The notes: generated by a model from the sequence alone, not told the origin. A stretch of 64,000 nucleotides of DNA from Membranihabitans marinus (GCF_019802045.1 NZ_JAHVHU010000002.1:124001-188000); one strand, 5' to 3'. Shown: positions 53,801 to 63,674, counted from the first letter of the stretch. Made by a program: numbers and translations.

Positions 53801-55758
53801 AATTTAATCAGTATATTGGAGACTGGAATGTCTTGAATGTCACCGATATGCCGAGGATGTTTCTTAATGCCAGCAAATTCGATCAAAACATAGGTGACTG
53901 GAATGTTTCCAATGTCACTGATATGACGGATTTGCTTTCCTTCTCCGGTTTGTCCACTGCCAACTACGACAACACCCTTACAGGGTGGTCTGCACAAGCT
54001 GTGCAATCAAATATAACCCTCGGTGCCAATGGCCTCACCTATTGCGCTGCCGTGGACGAACGTCAATCCCTGATCGATGACCACGGCTGGAGTATTAGCG
54101 GGGATGCCTTAGAAAACACTAACTGCACAGCCATGAGGGTTTACATAACCACCGAACAAGGGGATACTCTGACCATTCAGGCGGGGAGCACCGATGCCAT
54201 CCAGCAGTTGAAAATGAGGATCCAGGATCAGATCGGCGTTCCACCCGATCAACAAAGACTTACCTTTAATAACCAAATCTTAGAACCCGGCAGGACACTG
54301 GCTGAGTATAGTATTGCAGACGAAGATATTCTCCATCTCGTGGTCATGAGTATTCCGGTCATGACGTGCCCCGATAAAGTCATTGAAAGTTGTGATGCCA
54401 TTGTGACCTTTGATCTGCCGGAAGCCAGCAGCACCTGGGGTTCTTTATCTGTAGTACGGACAGACAATACCGGACTCACCTCCGGATCCGTCTTTCCCAC
54501 CGGGATCACAACGCTGACCTACCGGGCTTCAAACGCGGCAGGTGCGGCCACCTGTTCCATTGAAGTGGAAGTGTTGCCGGATCTTAGCATTGCTCATACA
54601 TCGGGTATACAGAATGGTGACACGTTACATCTCGCTCAATGCCTGCCCCCGGCTATTACGAAAGAGGACCTGGAACTCGGGCCTCATCAGAATCGGAGTT
54701 CTCTCCGTAGTACTATTTATTCCCAGCCATTGCCTCCTAAAGATGAACGCCCTGCCGGACTGTGGAAAGTCCTTCTCTACGCCTATGAAGTGAGCGATCA
54801 ATGCGGCCATAGAGAAACCTTCCAATACTACGTAGCATTGTATGACCTGGAACCCCCTGTTTTCCGAAACTTTCCACAAGACACCATGGTCAATGGGCCG
54901 GAAGACCTTCCGTCTGTGGCGGAAGATGTCAGGATTATAGACATTTGCAGGTATGTGGTGTGGGATACGGTAACGACTGCACCTGTCCTCGATTACGGTT
55001 CAGGTGATACATTGGCCTTTGTCCGTCGGTGGATGGCGGAAGATGAAGTGGGTAATAAAAGTTTCCGGGATCAAATGATCTACTTGCGTCCTGCGCCACG
55101 AGCTGATCTTAATTCCATAACGGTTCATATTGTGAAAGAAAAGGATTTGATTGATGGCCGGTTCCTGGAAACGACGGGTACCCTTGGCGTACCGGTCACC
55201 CTGTATCACATTGATGATTCCGGAACATCTGTTGCCATAGATGCCAGGCAGTCCGGAAGATGGCAAGGCCAGTATGGATCCGTGTTTTTTACGCCTATTC
55301 TGTCTGGATCATACCGCCTCAAAATGGATCTGCCCGATGGATATGCGGCAGTACATCCGGATTCATTGATTCATGCTGACGGATGGAGCGATACCCTCAC
55401 TCTTTCCGGGGATTCCACGCTGGACATTGGCACCATTCTGCTGGTCCGGGATACGATCTCTGAAGATCAGCCCATTGTCTTAGAACAATCTGCTTCCGAT
55501 CAATCTATCACCGCACGAGGCCTTGATTTTAAAGTGTACCCCAACCCCTCAGCCGGGTGGATTAAAGTGATGTTGCCGGAAACAGGAACGTATGACTTTA
55601 CCATATTCAACCGGCTGGGACAAAGTGTGAAAACGGGAACGATAGAACATGGAATGGAGATTGATTTGACGAGTCAAAAGGATGGGATGTATTTTATCCG
55701 GGTAGAGAAAGAGCAGGTCTATTCAGAAACCAAGGCTGTACTATTGTTTACAGAGTAG
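50821..55758 (+). CDS. Giant T9SS-secreted protein with PKD-like/BspA (DUF285) repeats and a ubiquitin-like domain
   Basis: 1645 residues. Signal peptide at 1-22 ([14 protein letters not shown]). Three blocks (from residues about 26, 420 and 764) each have a PKD-like start ([34 protein letters not shown]) and 6-9 DUF285 repeats of the type [20 protein letters not shown], then DNTLTGW and [13 protein letters not shown]. Residues 1105-1177 are a ubiquitin-like domain ([28 protein letters not shown]). HYR-type and other Ig-like domains follow, including a module shared with the giant protein at 59232 ([23 protein letters not shown]). The last about 85 residues are a T9SS type A sorting domain ([20 protein letters not shown]). 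It would be exported to the cell surface, probably for adhesion or host/prey contact. It lies downstream of the LRR-TPR-LuxR regulator. Confidence 0.92.
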   Translation: MKTISNFTFTIFLTLFTVVLPAQNPDAFITTWQVNNGGSILIPVNPYVSGYNFTVDWGDGNTTSGHTGDASHTYATAGTYTVSITGNFPAIQFGSPTSNDSNDEKLRTIEQWGTQVWQGMDKAFHGCSNLTTESDTDAPVFAPNSTLFSMFLRCSNFNSDLNDWDLSNVIETKYMFESAAAFNGAISNWDVKNVTSMQSMFRGASSFNQYIGNWDVSKVIYMDWMFKFASSFNQDIGDWKVFNVKNMSGMFAFASQFNQDLGSWTVSKVENMSFMFQHAEQFNQDIGGWNVSMVTQMANMFDGASEFNGDIGSWTVANVTNMEFMFYSATNFDQDIGEWNVSKVTNMTSMLGNSGLSTAHYDNTLTGWAAQTVEPNVTLGAQNLKYCAAVDERQSLIDDHGWTISGDAVESPTCTPPDLDAFITTWQVNNGGSILIPVNPYVSGYNYTVDWGDGTTTSGHTEDASHTYATAGTYTVSITGNFPAIQFGSPTSNDSNDEKLRTIEQWGTQVWQGMDKAFHCCSNLTTESDTDAPVFAPNSTLFSMFSGCTNFNSDLNDWDLINVWETSFMFANATAFNGAISNWNTSNVTNMQSMFYNAKKFDQIIGDWNVSKVTYMFDMFAYASEFNQNIGSWDVSSVTNMSHMFALASLFNQDISNWSVSNVTHMNLMFYKARSFNQDIGAWDITNVTDMGTMLSLANLSTSNYDNTLIGWATQNVQSNVSLNADGLTYCGAVDERQSLIDDHGWIISGDAVESPACTAAPEDAFITTWQVNNGGSILIPVNPDVSGYNYTVDWGDGNTTSGHTGDASHTYATAGTYTVSITGNFPAIQFGSPTSNDSNDEKLRTIEQWGTQVWQGMNKAFQGCSNLTTESDTDAPVFGPNSTLFSMFSGCTNFNSDLNDWDLINVWETSFMFDNATKFNGNISNWNTSNVTNMQWMFSHAESFNQDIGNWDVSNVIYMDRMFYNAFKFNQDLGSWNVSNVTNMVAMFRSASEFNQYIGDWNVLNVTDMPRMFLNASKFDQNIGDWNVSNVTDMTDLLSFSGLSTANYDNTLTGWSAQAVQSNITLGANGLTYCAAVDERQSLIDDHGWSISGDALENTNCTAMRVYITTEQGDTLTIQAGSTDAIQQLKMRIQDQIGVPPDQQRLTFNNQILEPGRTLAEYSIADEDILHLVVMSIPVMTCPDKVIESCDAIVTFDLPEASSTWGSLSVVRTDNTGLTSGSVFPTGITTLTYRASNAAGAATCSIEVEVLPDLSIAHTSGIQNGDTLHLAQCLPPAITKEDLELGPHQNRSSLRSTIYSQPLPPKDERPAGLWKVLLYAYEVSDQCGHRETFQYYVALYDLEPPVFRNFPQDTMVNGPEDLPSVAEDVRIIDICRYVVWDTVTTAPVLDYGSGDTLAFVRRWMAEDEVGNKSFRDQMIYLRPAPRADLNSITVHIVKEKDLIDGRFLETTGTLGVPVTLYHIDDSGTSVAIDARQSGRWQGQYGSVFFTPILSGSYRLKMDLPDGYAAVHPDSLIHADGWSDTLTLSGDSTLDIGTILLVRDTISEDQPIVLEQSASDQSITARGLDFKVYPNPSAGWIKVMLPETGTYDFTIFNRLGQSVKTGTIEHGMEIDLTSQKDGMYFIRVEKEQVYSETKAVLLFTE
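50896..54129 (+). repeat. Three long tandem coding repeats
   Basis: The blocks start at about 50896, 52078 and 53110 (1182, then 1032 nt apart). The first about 370 nt of each are nearly identical at DNA level, for example the stretch from TTCATCACAACCTGG to CACGCTGTTCAGCATGTT, and so are the block ends (GACGAACGTCAATCCCTGAT). The DUF285 parts between them are much more diverged. Such near-identity suggests recent duplication or gene conversion and gives substrates for recombination that would change repeat number. Confidence 0.9.
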
Positions 55759-55807
55759 GGTGTGGCCTTGAATGCAAGGCTAAAGTCCCCTACCGTCAAT
55801 TTTTTTT
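55755..55807 (+). terminator. Intrinsic terminator after the BspA-type giant gene
   Basis: Nested stem: outer GTAGGG (55755-55760) with CCCTAC (55788-55793), inner GCCTTG (55765-55770) with CAAGGC (55775-55780), then a run of eight T at 55800-55807. It begins inside the stop codon of the gene. It separates the first regulator/surface-protein pair from the second. Confidence 0.75.
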
Positions 55808-55987
55808 GTTTATAATCAATAACAACCAAAAAGTCCTTGGTAAATAATTATGCAAGTGTTTTTTATTTATTGTGGATTTTGTATATTTAAGTCTGTGTTG
55901 TCAGTAATTAAAAATCTGATTTTTATAATAAATGTCTATTTATGTAGCTGAGTTTTAATCGTGGCTTCATTCAGTAATTGATGTGTT

Positions 55988-58255
55988 TTGCGAATTATTT
56001 TTATCATACTTGTTGTATGTTTACATTATTCCGAAGTTCTGGCGCAATGCCCGGAAGTTGAGCTTATCCTATCAAGTCAAAAGCAGGTTAATGATTTCGG
56101 TCTTGAAAACTCCCATTGCCGCCGTATCGATGGGGACGTTGTGATTGGCATTCCTTATGGCAAGACCGATATTACTGATCTGACTCCCCTGAAGCAAGTC
56201 AGGCATATTGGTGGCAGCCTCAATATTCTTAACAATCCAGAACTGCACTCATTGGATGGCCTGGAGAATCTTCAGTCCATCGGCGGCTACCTCAACATAT
56301 TTCACAATGAGCCACTGGAAGATGTGGATGGATTGAAAAGTCTCATTTCGGTGGGTGGAAATCTGTGGATTATTAATAATTCATCCTTAACTTCCCTGGA
56401 AGGATTGCGAAACCTCCAATCCATTGACGGATCTATCGATGTATGGAGAAATGCCTCTCTTGCTTCAGTGGAAGGTTTGGAGAACATTGACCCTGGGTCT
56501 GTCAAAGCCACCCTGGATTATTGTCTTGTTCAACTGATTGATGTCCGGGTCGAACGCAATAATATTTCGACTGAAGAAGGGGCGTCATTGGTCCATGTGC
56601 TTACCAAGAGGAACCCGGTGGAACAATTTCAAAAATTGATGAACAAGCCCTACTCCAAACGGGCTGTGGAAACGGATATTTTGTACCAGAGTATTAAATC
56701 CATCTCAGACTCTGTGGAAGCTCATGGAATACTTGATGAACTCACGGACATAAGTCATGATTCCAAAGACCGTGAGATGATATGGGAAGTGAAACTGTTA
56801 AAATGCTACTGGCAATTGAAGAATGGGTCAGCTTCGTTGCCCCAGCGGATTGCTTTGATGGAGACTTTAGCTGGTCAAGCTGGTCGGGAGCAAATGTTCC
56901 ACATGGCGGCACGAGCCTTGAAATTCATATCGTATAAATATTTTTTGGAGCTTCGGGAGTACAACAAAATAATCCAGAACTGTGAGACAATGGAACAGAT
57001 GCTCGATCATTTATCACCGGAGGAATTTCCAGATATGGCCGGGTGCTATTTGTCCATTGGCAAAGCGCATTACTTTTTCAAAGATTATAACGAAGCCATC
57101 CGGTATTTTCGTAATGCGGCGGCCTTACCCAAAAATGGATACAATGCGAGCCATGTGTTGCACGCTATAAACAATTTAGGCCTTTGCTATCAAAAACTAA
57201 ACCATCTCGACACTTCTGATTATTATTTTACAAAAATTTTGAAAGATACGGTATCCTATCCTGTAGAAGTATGGGCGGGGATTGCATCAGGAAACCTGGG
57301 GCATAATCATTACTTCCGTGGGGAATACCAGAAAGCCATTCCGCTGTTGCAGCGGGATATTTACAATGCAATATCATTACCAGACTGGGGGTTGGCTGCG
57401 GGTTCCCTCATGCCGTTGGCCGATATTCGGCTTAAGCAGAATGACTTGGAAGAGGCTAAACGTCTGATCGATCAGGCCCGGAAGTATATCTATAAAACCC
57501 GCCAAACGGTCCGGTTGAGACTCCTATTTCCTATCCTTTCCAAGTGGTACGCCGCAATGGGGCAAAAAGATAAGGTGGCTGACTATATCGACTCTACTGA
57601 ACAAGTCCTACAAGAATATAACGATAAAATTCAGGAACTCAAGCTACTCCGATTCCACCAGGAAAGCAGCGCCAAACTGCATATAAATCAAATGAAGAGC
57701 CAACAATTCAGGCAGCAAAGAGACTTTGTAGTGGTGATCATTTTTTTATTTTTTATCGGAACGTCTATGTTTTTTTGGTATCGGAACAAAAATATTAAAC
57801 GGAAACAGGAGCTTCATGAGCTTGAATTAAAGAATGCACAAGAATCCCTCGAAAACGCCCGTTCCCGGTTGACCGACCAGGCCCGGAAAATCAGGGAGAA
57901 CGACAAGATGATCCATCAATTCCAGCAGGAATTTAAGGGTCGTATTGATCCGCCCGCCCTCCAGGAACTTAAGAGCTCCACGATCCTCACCCGTGCGGAC
58001 TGGGTTTCATTCAAGAAAAATTTTCAGAAAGTGTATCCGGGGATTTTAAGTACGCTTAGAACATCCTACCCTGATCTTACACCAGCAGAACTACGACTCC
58101 TCTGCCTGCTAAAGCTGGGGTTGACGAACCGGGAGATGGCTACCGCCCAGGGGGTATCACCCCAAAGCATTTATGTGACCAATCACCGCATCCGTAAAAA
58201 GCTGGGCCTCGAAAACCAGGATAAGCTGGAAGAGCTTGTGAGAGAGATGAAATAA
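55988..58255 (+). CDS. Membrane LRR-TPR-LuxR regulator (copy 2)
   Basis: 755 residues, paralogous over its full length to the protein at 48038-50311 and with the same TTG start in TTTTGCGA. Signal peptide to about residue 20 (cut before CPEVE), LRR/receptor-L region (GGSLNILNNPELHSLDGLEN), TPR-like repeats (AIRYFRNAAALP; CYQKLNHLDTSDYYF), one membrane span near 583-600 (FVVVIIFLFFIGTSMFFWY), coiled coil (ESLENARSRLTDQARKIREN) and LuxR-type HTH (LTPAELRLLCLLKLGLTNRE; QGVSPQSIYV). Identity to copy 1 is highest in the TPR and HTH parts and lower in the LRR part, as expected if the sensed ligand differs. The giant T9SS gene at 59232 follows. Confidence 0.88.
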   Translation: MRIIFIILVVCLHYSEVLAQCPEVELILSSQKQVNDFGLENSHCRRIDGDVVIGIPYGKTDITDLTPLKQVRHIGGSLNILNNPELHSLDGLENLQSIGGYLNIFHNEPLEDVDGLKSLISVGGNLWIINNSSLTSLEGLRNLQSIDGSIDVWRNASLASVEGLENIDPGSVKATLDYCLVQLIDVRVERNNISTEEGASLVHVLTKRNPVEQFQKLMNKPYSKRAVETDILYQSIKSISDSVEAHGILDELTDISHDSKDREMIWEVKLLKCYWQLKNGSASLPQRIALMETLAGQAGREQMFHMAARALKFISYKYFLELREYNKIIQNCETMEQMLDHLSPEEFPDMAGCYLSIGKAHYFFKDYNEAIRYFRNAAALPKNGYNASHVLHAINNLGLCYQKLNHLDTSDYYFTKILKDTVSYPVEVWAGIASGNLGHNHYFRGEYQKAIPLLQRDIYNAISLPDWGLAAGSLMPLADIRLKQNDLEEAKRLIDQARKYIYKTRQTVRLRLLFPILSKWYAAMGQKDKVADYIDSTEQVLQEYNDKIQELKLLRFHQESSAKLHINQMKSQQFRQQRDFVVVIIFLFFIGTSMFFWYRNKNIKRKQELHELELKNAQESLENARSRLTDQARKIRENDKMIHQFQQEFKGRIDPPALQELKSSTILTRADWVSFKKNFQKVYPGILSTLRTSYPDLTPAELRLLCLLKLGLTNREMATAQGVSPQSIYVTNHRIRKKLGLENQDKLEELVREMK

Positions 58256-59231
58256 GGTTGAGGAATTCATAAGCCTGAGGGTTGATTCGTGGGAAAGCAG
58301 ATTGTGAAGCCCGTTCAACGAAGGTTTAGGGGGGAGAATACCGAATTTTTAATTTTTAGTTTTGAATTTTTAATGAAGCGTTCAAATCACAAATGGGGCC
58401 GGCCTCCAGGCGCATGCAGTTGCCAAACAATAAACGGATGTAGTGCACAGTGATATTGAGTAGCTGTTTCGGGGAATAAATAATGATTAAAAACTAAGAT
58501 TTGATTGATCTTCGCTTGTCCGTAGCAGCTTGCAAAGCGAAGGAGGAAGATCTGTTAAATCTGTTTTCTCGCTGACGCTTTAGTGCAAGAGTCCTATATA
58601 AGAGATCCTGCAAATGTTGGTCCATGAAGATATACTATTAGGCGCCTCATTCTCGCATTCCATTCTAAAGGTCGATAGGTCCGGTCAGTCTGCTAAACTG
58701 TACAAAATCAATCTATGAGCTTACCCCAAAAGTCAGTTTTGCGGTTGAAGAGCCGCGTGCCTTTAAGCCGGGGATAACTGTATGTGCCTATTAAAGAGCT
58801 GATCATTCCTTTCGAGATTGAATAGCCCCGTGTCTTTTGGCCAGGGATAGGTGTGGACAATACTGTTGGGCTCTAGCCCTGATTTATTCTCGATTAATAT
58901 CACTTGTATTTGGTAATGCCGTATAAAATATTGTAGTAATTCAATGTTGTCGAAAAAAAGAGGTATAGCTGAAGTTGCACCGAGTATTTTAGACGAAGAG
59001 AAACGAAGAGTATTTCGGAATATATGCGGCAATTATGAATTCAAATGGTATTAATGGCTTTCTGGAGTGGACTCATCTTTTTTCATTTGTAAGCTTTTTG
59101 TAAGGTTCTTAATTCGGATAAAATGCTGCCCTGCGGCTATTTTTAAACCACGTATTTAAAATCAGATACCGCTTCCTTCTATTGTAATCAAATAAGAAAG
59201 GAAGAAGCATCGGTTAGCTAACCTATGAAAT
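58256..59231. other. Long non-coding region with repeat, stem-loop and a gene remnant
   Basis: 976 nt. It contains an AT-rich word repeat (about 58345-58375: copies of AATTTTTAATTTTTAGTTTTG), an 8-bp stem CTTCGCTT / AAGCGAAG (58510-58542) and a probable gene fragment on the minus strand (58708-59032). The promoter of the giant gene at 59232 should lie in the last 200 nt. No tRNA or known RNA element is recognised. Confidence 0.5.
58708..59032 (-). pseudogene. Possible remnant of a repeat-protein gene
   Basis: The minus strand encodes TYPWPKDTGLFN in one frame (about 58858-58823) and, after a frameshift, TYSYPRLKGTRLFN (about 58787-58746), ending at TGA 58708. The two copies of TY-x-YP-x-x-K-x-T-x-LFN are about 75 nt apart and look like neighbouring repeats of a beta-propeller-like protein broken by a frameshift. 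No start or full-length partner is present. Evidence is weak. Confidence 0.3.
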
Positions 59232-62200
59232 ATGCAAACTCCAAAAGAAATGAATTTTGAAAAACCTCAACAGATGAAGCGATTGCATTTTGGATTATAT
59301 GGGTCGGTAATGGCTCTGCTGGTCACGGCGTTAATGACAAATCCTTTATATGCACAAATTATTGCCGATGGTAATGAACATACCGTGGACGCCATCGGTA
59401 AGACACTAGATATCTCTTTGCCAAACAATCCCGATATCGCCTTTATTACCTTTCGATTAGTGGGTGGTGATGGGGGTTATGCGCAAGTGCTTGATAAAAT
59501 CGGTGGGAAAGTTCTTAAAGCTAAGGGAGGCTCCGGTGCCTATGTCATCGCAACTTTTCCGGTAGGCAACGATCCTCATGAAATACCTCCTGGTTCCATT
59601 TTCCGGTTTATGGAAGGAAAGAGTGGACAAAACGGTAGTTCTGATGCCATAGTTGGATCTGGTGAAGATTTTGGGGGTGGAGGTGGTGGATCTGGCATTC
59701 TTTATAAAGAAAACAGCACCTCTCATTATAAATTATTGGCAGTGGCAGGTGGCGGGGGTGGTGCTTTTCAGAGTATGTTTGCCGGGTTCTCGGAATATCA
59801 TAAACCCGGTCAAAGCGGGCGGATAGGAACCAGTGGAGGAAGTGGCAATGGATCCCAATATTCCAATGCAGGAGGTATGGATGGCCACGATGGTGGCAAT
59901 AGTTCTTTGGGAGATGGTGGAGGGGTGCGTACTGCAACCTCCTCTCTTCGAACCAGTGCTTATACCCATGAAAATTGTGACAACTGCACGGTTCCGGGTA
60001 TCGGTCATATAGAAAAATGGCGTGCAGGGGGAACCGGATATGGCTGTGGAGGGCATGGTCTGGGTACAGGTTTTTTACTTCCTGGTACAGGTTATGGTGG
60101 TGGCGGGGGAGGAGGTTATTCCGGTGGTGGATTCGGTGGAATTGTTGGAAGAGGCGGCGGGGGCGGAAGTTTTGTAAATCCTATAGCGACATCGTATAAC
60201 TTTAGCGACCAGGGTACCGATCCCACACCGGATCACGGATGGATCACGTATCAGGTGACGCTTAACCAACGACCTGTGGCAAAGTGTATATCCAAAACTA
60301 TATATCTGGATGAAGCTGGACTGGCTACGCTATATCCAACTGATTTTGACTATTACAGCTCCGATCCGGATGGATCCATTGTTGAATGGAGTCTGAGTAA
60401 AACGAAGTTTGATTGTGACGATGTAGGGTCAAATCAGGTCACCCTGACCGTGACCGACAATTTGGGGTCAACAGCTACGTGCACCACTACAGCAAATATG
60501 ATGGATGCCAGTGCGCCAACCGCAGTTTATAAGGATATCACCGTACAGCTCGATGCTGCAGGAATGGCTGCAATCGAGGGAAAAGACGTAGATGGTGGTT
60601 CTTCCGATAATTGTGGTATTGCATCCATGATAGTAACGCCGAATACATTCGACTGCTCGAATATAGGAACACCCGTTACCGTTACACTGACTGTAACAGA
60701 TGGTAGTGGAAACCAAAGCTCCTGTACGGCATTCGTAACGGTCGAAGATCATGAAGATCCGGTCATCACCTGTCCTGGAGATATCAGTGTGCCCAATGGC
60801 CTTGGTGAGTGTGGAACCAGGCCTGGAATATGTGGGGCTTATGTTAGATTCAATGCAACAGCGACAGATAATTGCAGTGCCGAGGTTACCTATTCGCATG
60901 TACCCGGTTCATTTTTTCCGATAGGGACTACGACAGTAACAGCTACAGCGACGGACCCAGCCGGAAATACTGATGTATGTACATTTGATATAACGGTCGA
61001 AGATAATGAAGATCCGACGATCACCTGTCCGGCAGATATTACTGTGTCCAATACCCCGGGTGCGTGTGGAGCTGTAGTGTCCTTTACAGCATCGGCTACA
61101 GATAATTGCAGTGCCGTGGTTACCTATTCGCAAGATCCGGGAACATTTTTTCCGGTAGGGACTACGACGGTTACAGCTACAGCCACAGATCCCTCTGGAA
61201 ATACAGCTATCTGTACATTTGATGTAACGGTCGAAGACCATGAAGATCCGACGATCACCTGTCCCGCAGATATAACAGTATCTATGGACCCAGGCACATG
61301 TGGGGCGCTGGTGTCTTTCAATGCAACAGCGACAGATAATTGCAGTGCCGTGGTCACCTACTCGCAAGATCCGGGAACATTTTTTCCGGTAGGGACTACG
61401 ATGGTTGCGGCTACAGCCACAGATCCATCTGGAAATACAATTGTGTGTACCTTTAATGTAACGGTCGAAGATAATGAAGCCCCGGTTTCGAATTGCAAGC
61501 CCACTACGGTCCAGCTGGACGCCCATGGAGAAGGATCAATTGTTCCTGCAGATGTGGATCGGGGATCTACAGACAATTGTCAAATACAATCCATGACCGT
61601 GAGCCCCAACACATTCACCTGTGCAGATGTAGGGAATGTTACAATAACTCTAACTGTTACGGATATTTATGGAAACAACAGCTCCTGTGAGACAATAGTT
61701 ACCGTCGAAGACAACGTCCCGCCGGTGGCGATGTGTCAGAACATCACCATCCAACTGGATAAGCAGGGTGAAGCAACCATTGTCCCCACCGATATGGATG
61801 GTGGATCGACCGATGCGTGCGGGATTGCATCCTATGAAGTAAGTAAGACAGACTTTACGTGCGTTGACCTGGGTTTGAATACGGTCACTTTGACCATCAC
61901 GGATGTGAACGGAAATTATTCCACTTGTCAGGCCGAGGTTCAGGTGGAGGATAATACGAAGCCCATTGTTCGGACACAGAATGTCACCATCGTACTGGAC
62001 AAAGAGGGTGAAGGGCATGTTACGCCCCAAATGATAGACCATGGAAGTTCAGACAATTGCATCATCGTAGATAGGTGGTTGGAAGGAATGACCAACTACG
62101 ACTGTGGTGTTGCCGGCGAGCATGAAGTGGTGCTCAAAGTTAAAGATCAGAGTGGGAATGTCGGAAGTGCCAACGCTTTCGTGACCGTGAAGTTCTATGA

Positions 62201-63392
62201 ACCGAATTTTTCAAATATCCATGGTGTAGCCAACGGTGATACGATCCACCGGGTCGACTGTCAGGTTCCCTGGGATATATCGTTTAGTGATCTGGTGGAC
62301 TACAGGACCATTACCCGGCACGGAAGCACATCTACTCAGGTATACAAAGAAGACCTGCCAGAAAATGCCCCCTGGGGGATGTATGCATTGTGGCGATATG
62401 AATATGTGGTGAAAGATGCTTGCTATCACACCTATACATTCAATTACTACCTGGCATTGTATGATCTGGCGCCACCGGTCTTTCAGAACTTCCCGAGTGA
62501 CACGGTGGTCGCAAAACCGGCCGATGTACCGCCGGTGGATATGGAGGTGAAAATCATCGATGTGTGTCAATATGTGGTGTGGGATACGGTGGTGACTATG
62601 CCCGTCCTCCATCCTGAGCGTGGAGATACCCTGGGGTATACCCGTCGCTGGATGGCGCGGGATCCCTCGGGACATGAGAGCTTCAGGGATCAGATGATTT
62701 GGCTGGGTTCAGGAGACCGGAACCTGTATAGCCTGATCACCGGACGTATAGCGGACAAAGATCACCTGACCACTGCCCGATTTGCCGGAGAGGCCGGTAC
62801 GAATGGTTTGCCCGTGAGTTTGTATCGATTGGATACAGATGCTGGTATGAGAACCCGAGTCAGCTCCTGGACAACAGGGGATTGGTTGGGCGCACAAGGT
62901 ACTTACTATTTTGTTCCTGAACTCCCGGGGATGTATCAGGTGAAGATCGATACAGCGATCTGCCTGGTCGATACGCTGAAGTTTAACAGATCACTGTGGT
63001 CCGATACGCTATCTGTGGCAGCCGGAGAATCGTTGTATCAGGGATGGATTATTAGGCACGAATGTGTGGATGCGGAACCGACAGAGACGGATGAAACTCA
63101 ATCCTTGGCAAAGGCAGCTGTGCCGGATCAATTCATCCAAAATCAAATCCCCTCAGATAAAGCGTGGCGTGTCTATCCCAATCCCGCAAAAGGTTATTTG
63201 CGACTGGACATCAACACTGATGATCAGCTCAGCTATCGAATCTACGATGCACTGGGTCGTTCTGTGAAATCCGGCGTCTGTCAACTCGGTCAAACGATTG
63301 ATGTTCGTGGCTTGAATTCCGGAATGTATCATCTGCAGCTGCAGGATCAGAAGGAGCTGTTGGGTACGAAAAGAGTGTTGTTGATGGAATAG
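59232..63392 (+). CDS. Giant T9SS-secreted protein with glycine-rich domain and HYR/PKD-like repeats
   Basis: 1386 residues from ATG 59232. Signal peptide to about residue 42 (LLVTALMTNPLYAQ). Residues about 75-335 form a glycine-rich beta-type domain with runs such as YGGGGGGGYSGGGFGG. Then come Ig-like repeats: two with LDEAGLATLYPTD / LDAAGMAAIEGKD, three HYR domains (ITCPADITVS; SATDNCSAVVTYS; PVGTTTVTATATDPSGNT) and three more of the first type (VQLDAHGEGSIVPADV). From about residue 995 lies the module shared with the giant protein at 50821 (NGDTIHRVDC; YYLALYDLAPPVFQNFPSDT; IIDVCQYVVWDT). A T9SS type A sorting domain ends the protein (RVYPNPAKGYLRLDI; GMYHLQLQ). It is probably a surface adhesin or matrix protein and follows regulator copy 2. 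Confidence 0.9.
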   Translation: MQTPKEMNFEKPQQMKRLHFGLYGSVMALLVTALMTNPLYAQIIADGNEHTVDAIGKTLDISLPNNPDIAFITFRLVGGDGGYAQVLDKIGGKVLKAKGGSGAYVIATFPVGNDPHEIPPGSIFRFMEGKSGQNGSSDAIVGSGEDFGGGGGGSGILYKENSTSHYKLLAVAGGGGGAFQSMFAGFSEYHKPGQSGRIGTSGGSGNGSQYSNAGGMDGHDGGNSSLGDGGGVRTATSSLRTSAYTHENCDNCTVPGIGHIEKWRAGGTGYGCGGHGLGTGFLLPGTGYGGGGGGGYSGGGFGGIVGRGGGGGSFVNPIATSYNFSDQGTDPTPDHGWITYQVTLNQRPVAKCISKTIYLDEAGLATLYPTDFDYYSSDPDGSIVEWSLSKTKFDCDDVGSNQVTLTVTDNLGSTATCTTTANMMDASAPTAVYKDITVQLDAAGMAAIEGKDVDGGSSDNCGIASMIVTPNTFDCSNIGTPVTVTLTVTDGSGNQSSCTAFVTVEDHEDPVITCPGDISVPNGLGECGTRPGICGAYVRFNATATDNCSAEVTYSHVPGSFFPIGTTTVTATATDPAGNTDVCTFDITVEDNEDPTITCPADITVSNTPGACGAVVSFTASATDNCSAVVTYSQDPGTFFPVGTTTVTATATDPSGNTAICTFDVTVEDHEDPTITCPADITVSMDPGTCGALVSFNATATDNCSAVVTYSQDPGTFFPVGTTMVAATATDPSGNTIVCTFNVTVEDNEAPVSNCKPTTVQLDAHGEGSIVPADVDRGSTDNCQIQSMTVSPNTFTCADVGNVTITLTVTDIYGNNSSCETIVTVEDNVPPVAMCQNITIQLDKQGEATIVPTDMDGGSTDACGIASYEVSKTDFTCVDLGLNTVTLTITDVNGNYSTCQAEVQVEDNTKPIVRTQNVTIVLDKEGEGHVTPQMIDHGSSDNCIIVDRWLEGMTNYDCGVAGEHEVVLKVKDQSGNVGSANAFVTVKFYEPNFSNIHGVANGDTIHRVDCQVPWDISFSDLVDYRTITRHGSTSTQVYKEDLPENAPWGMYALWRYEYVVKDACYHTYTFNYYLALYDLAPPVFQNFPSDTVVAKPADVPPVDMEVKIIDVCQYVVWDTVVTMPVLHPERGDTLGYTRRWMARDPSGHESFRDQMIWLGSGDRNLYSLITGRIADKDHLTTARFAGEAGTNGLPVSLYRLDTDAGMRTRVSSWTTGDWLGAQGTYYFVPELPGMYQVKIDTAICLVDTLKFNRSLWSDTLSVAAGESLYQGWIIRHECVDAEPTETDETQSLAKAAVPDQFIQNQIPSDKAWRVYPNPAKGYLRLDINTDDQLSYRIYDALGRSVKSGVCQLGQTIDVRGLNSGMYHLQLQDQKELLGTKRVLLME
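60738..61494 (+). repeat. Tandem HYR-domain coding repeats
   Basis: Four copies of ACGGTCGAAGA-x-x-ATGAAG start at 60738, 60993, 61227 and 61461: the first unit is 255 nt (with a 7-codon insertion) and the next two exactly 234 nt (78 codons). Units 2 and 3 are nearly identical at DNA level over ATCCGGGAACATTTTTTCCG and neighbouring stretches, pointing to recent duplication. Confidence 0.85.
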
Positions 63393-63640
63393 ATTCTGAA
63401 TTGCATAATTTTGTTGGTTGCATTGTAAATATAGAAAATCATGAAACGCAATACTAGTGCTACAATTCATAGGTTGGATGCATTAACCCGGAAAATTCAT
63501 GGCTTTTGATTTATGCAGATGCAAGGAACCAAAATGTCCTCATTTTGGGTGGGTAGGATGAGAGAACCGACCTGTCCCCGTCTTGGCTGTGGGAGGGCTC
63601 TGTCCCGAGGATAATGTATGAATCAAAAGTCAAACGTCAC

Positions 63641-63674
63641 CCAAAATTGGGCTAAGTAATATGCCCAATTTTGG
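63641..63674. terminator. 12-bp perfect stem-loop downstream of the glycine-rich giant gene
   Basis: CCAAAATTGGGC (63641-63652) and GCCCAATTTTGG (63663-63674) form a perfect 12-bp stem with a 10-nt loop. It lies 250 nt after the stop codon and lacks a following T run, so it may be a transcript 3' end or simply an intergenic palindrome. Confidence 0.4.

Noticed and set aside
50896-54129. Regularly spaced repeats considered as CRISPR-like
   Set aside because: The repeats are hundreds of bases long and in frame within one coding sequence; no cas genes are present.
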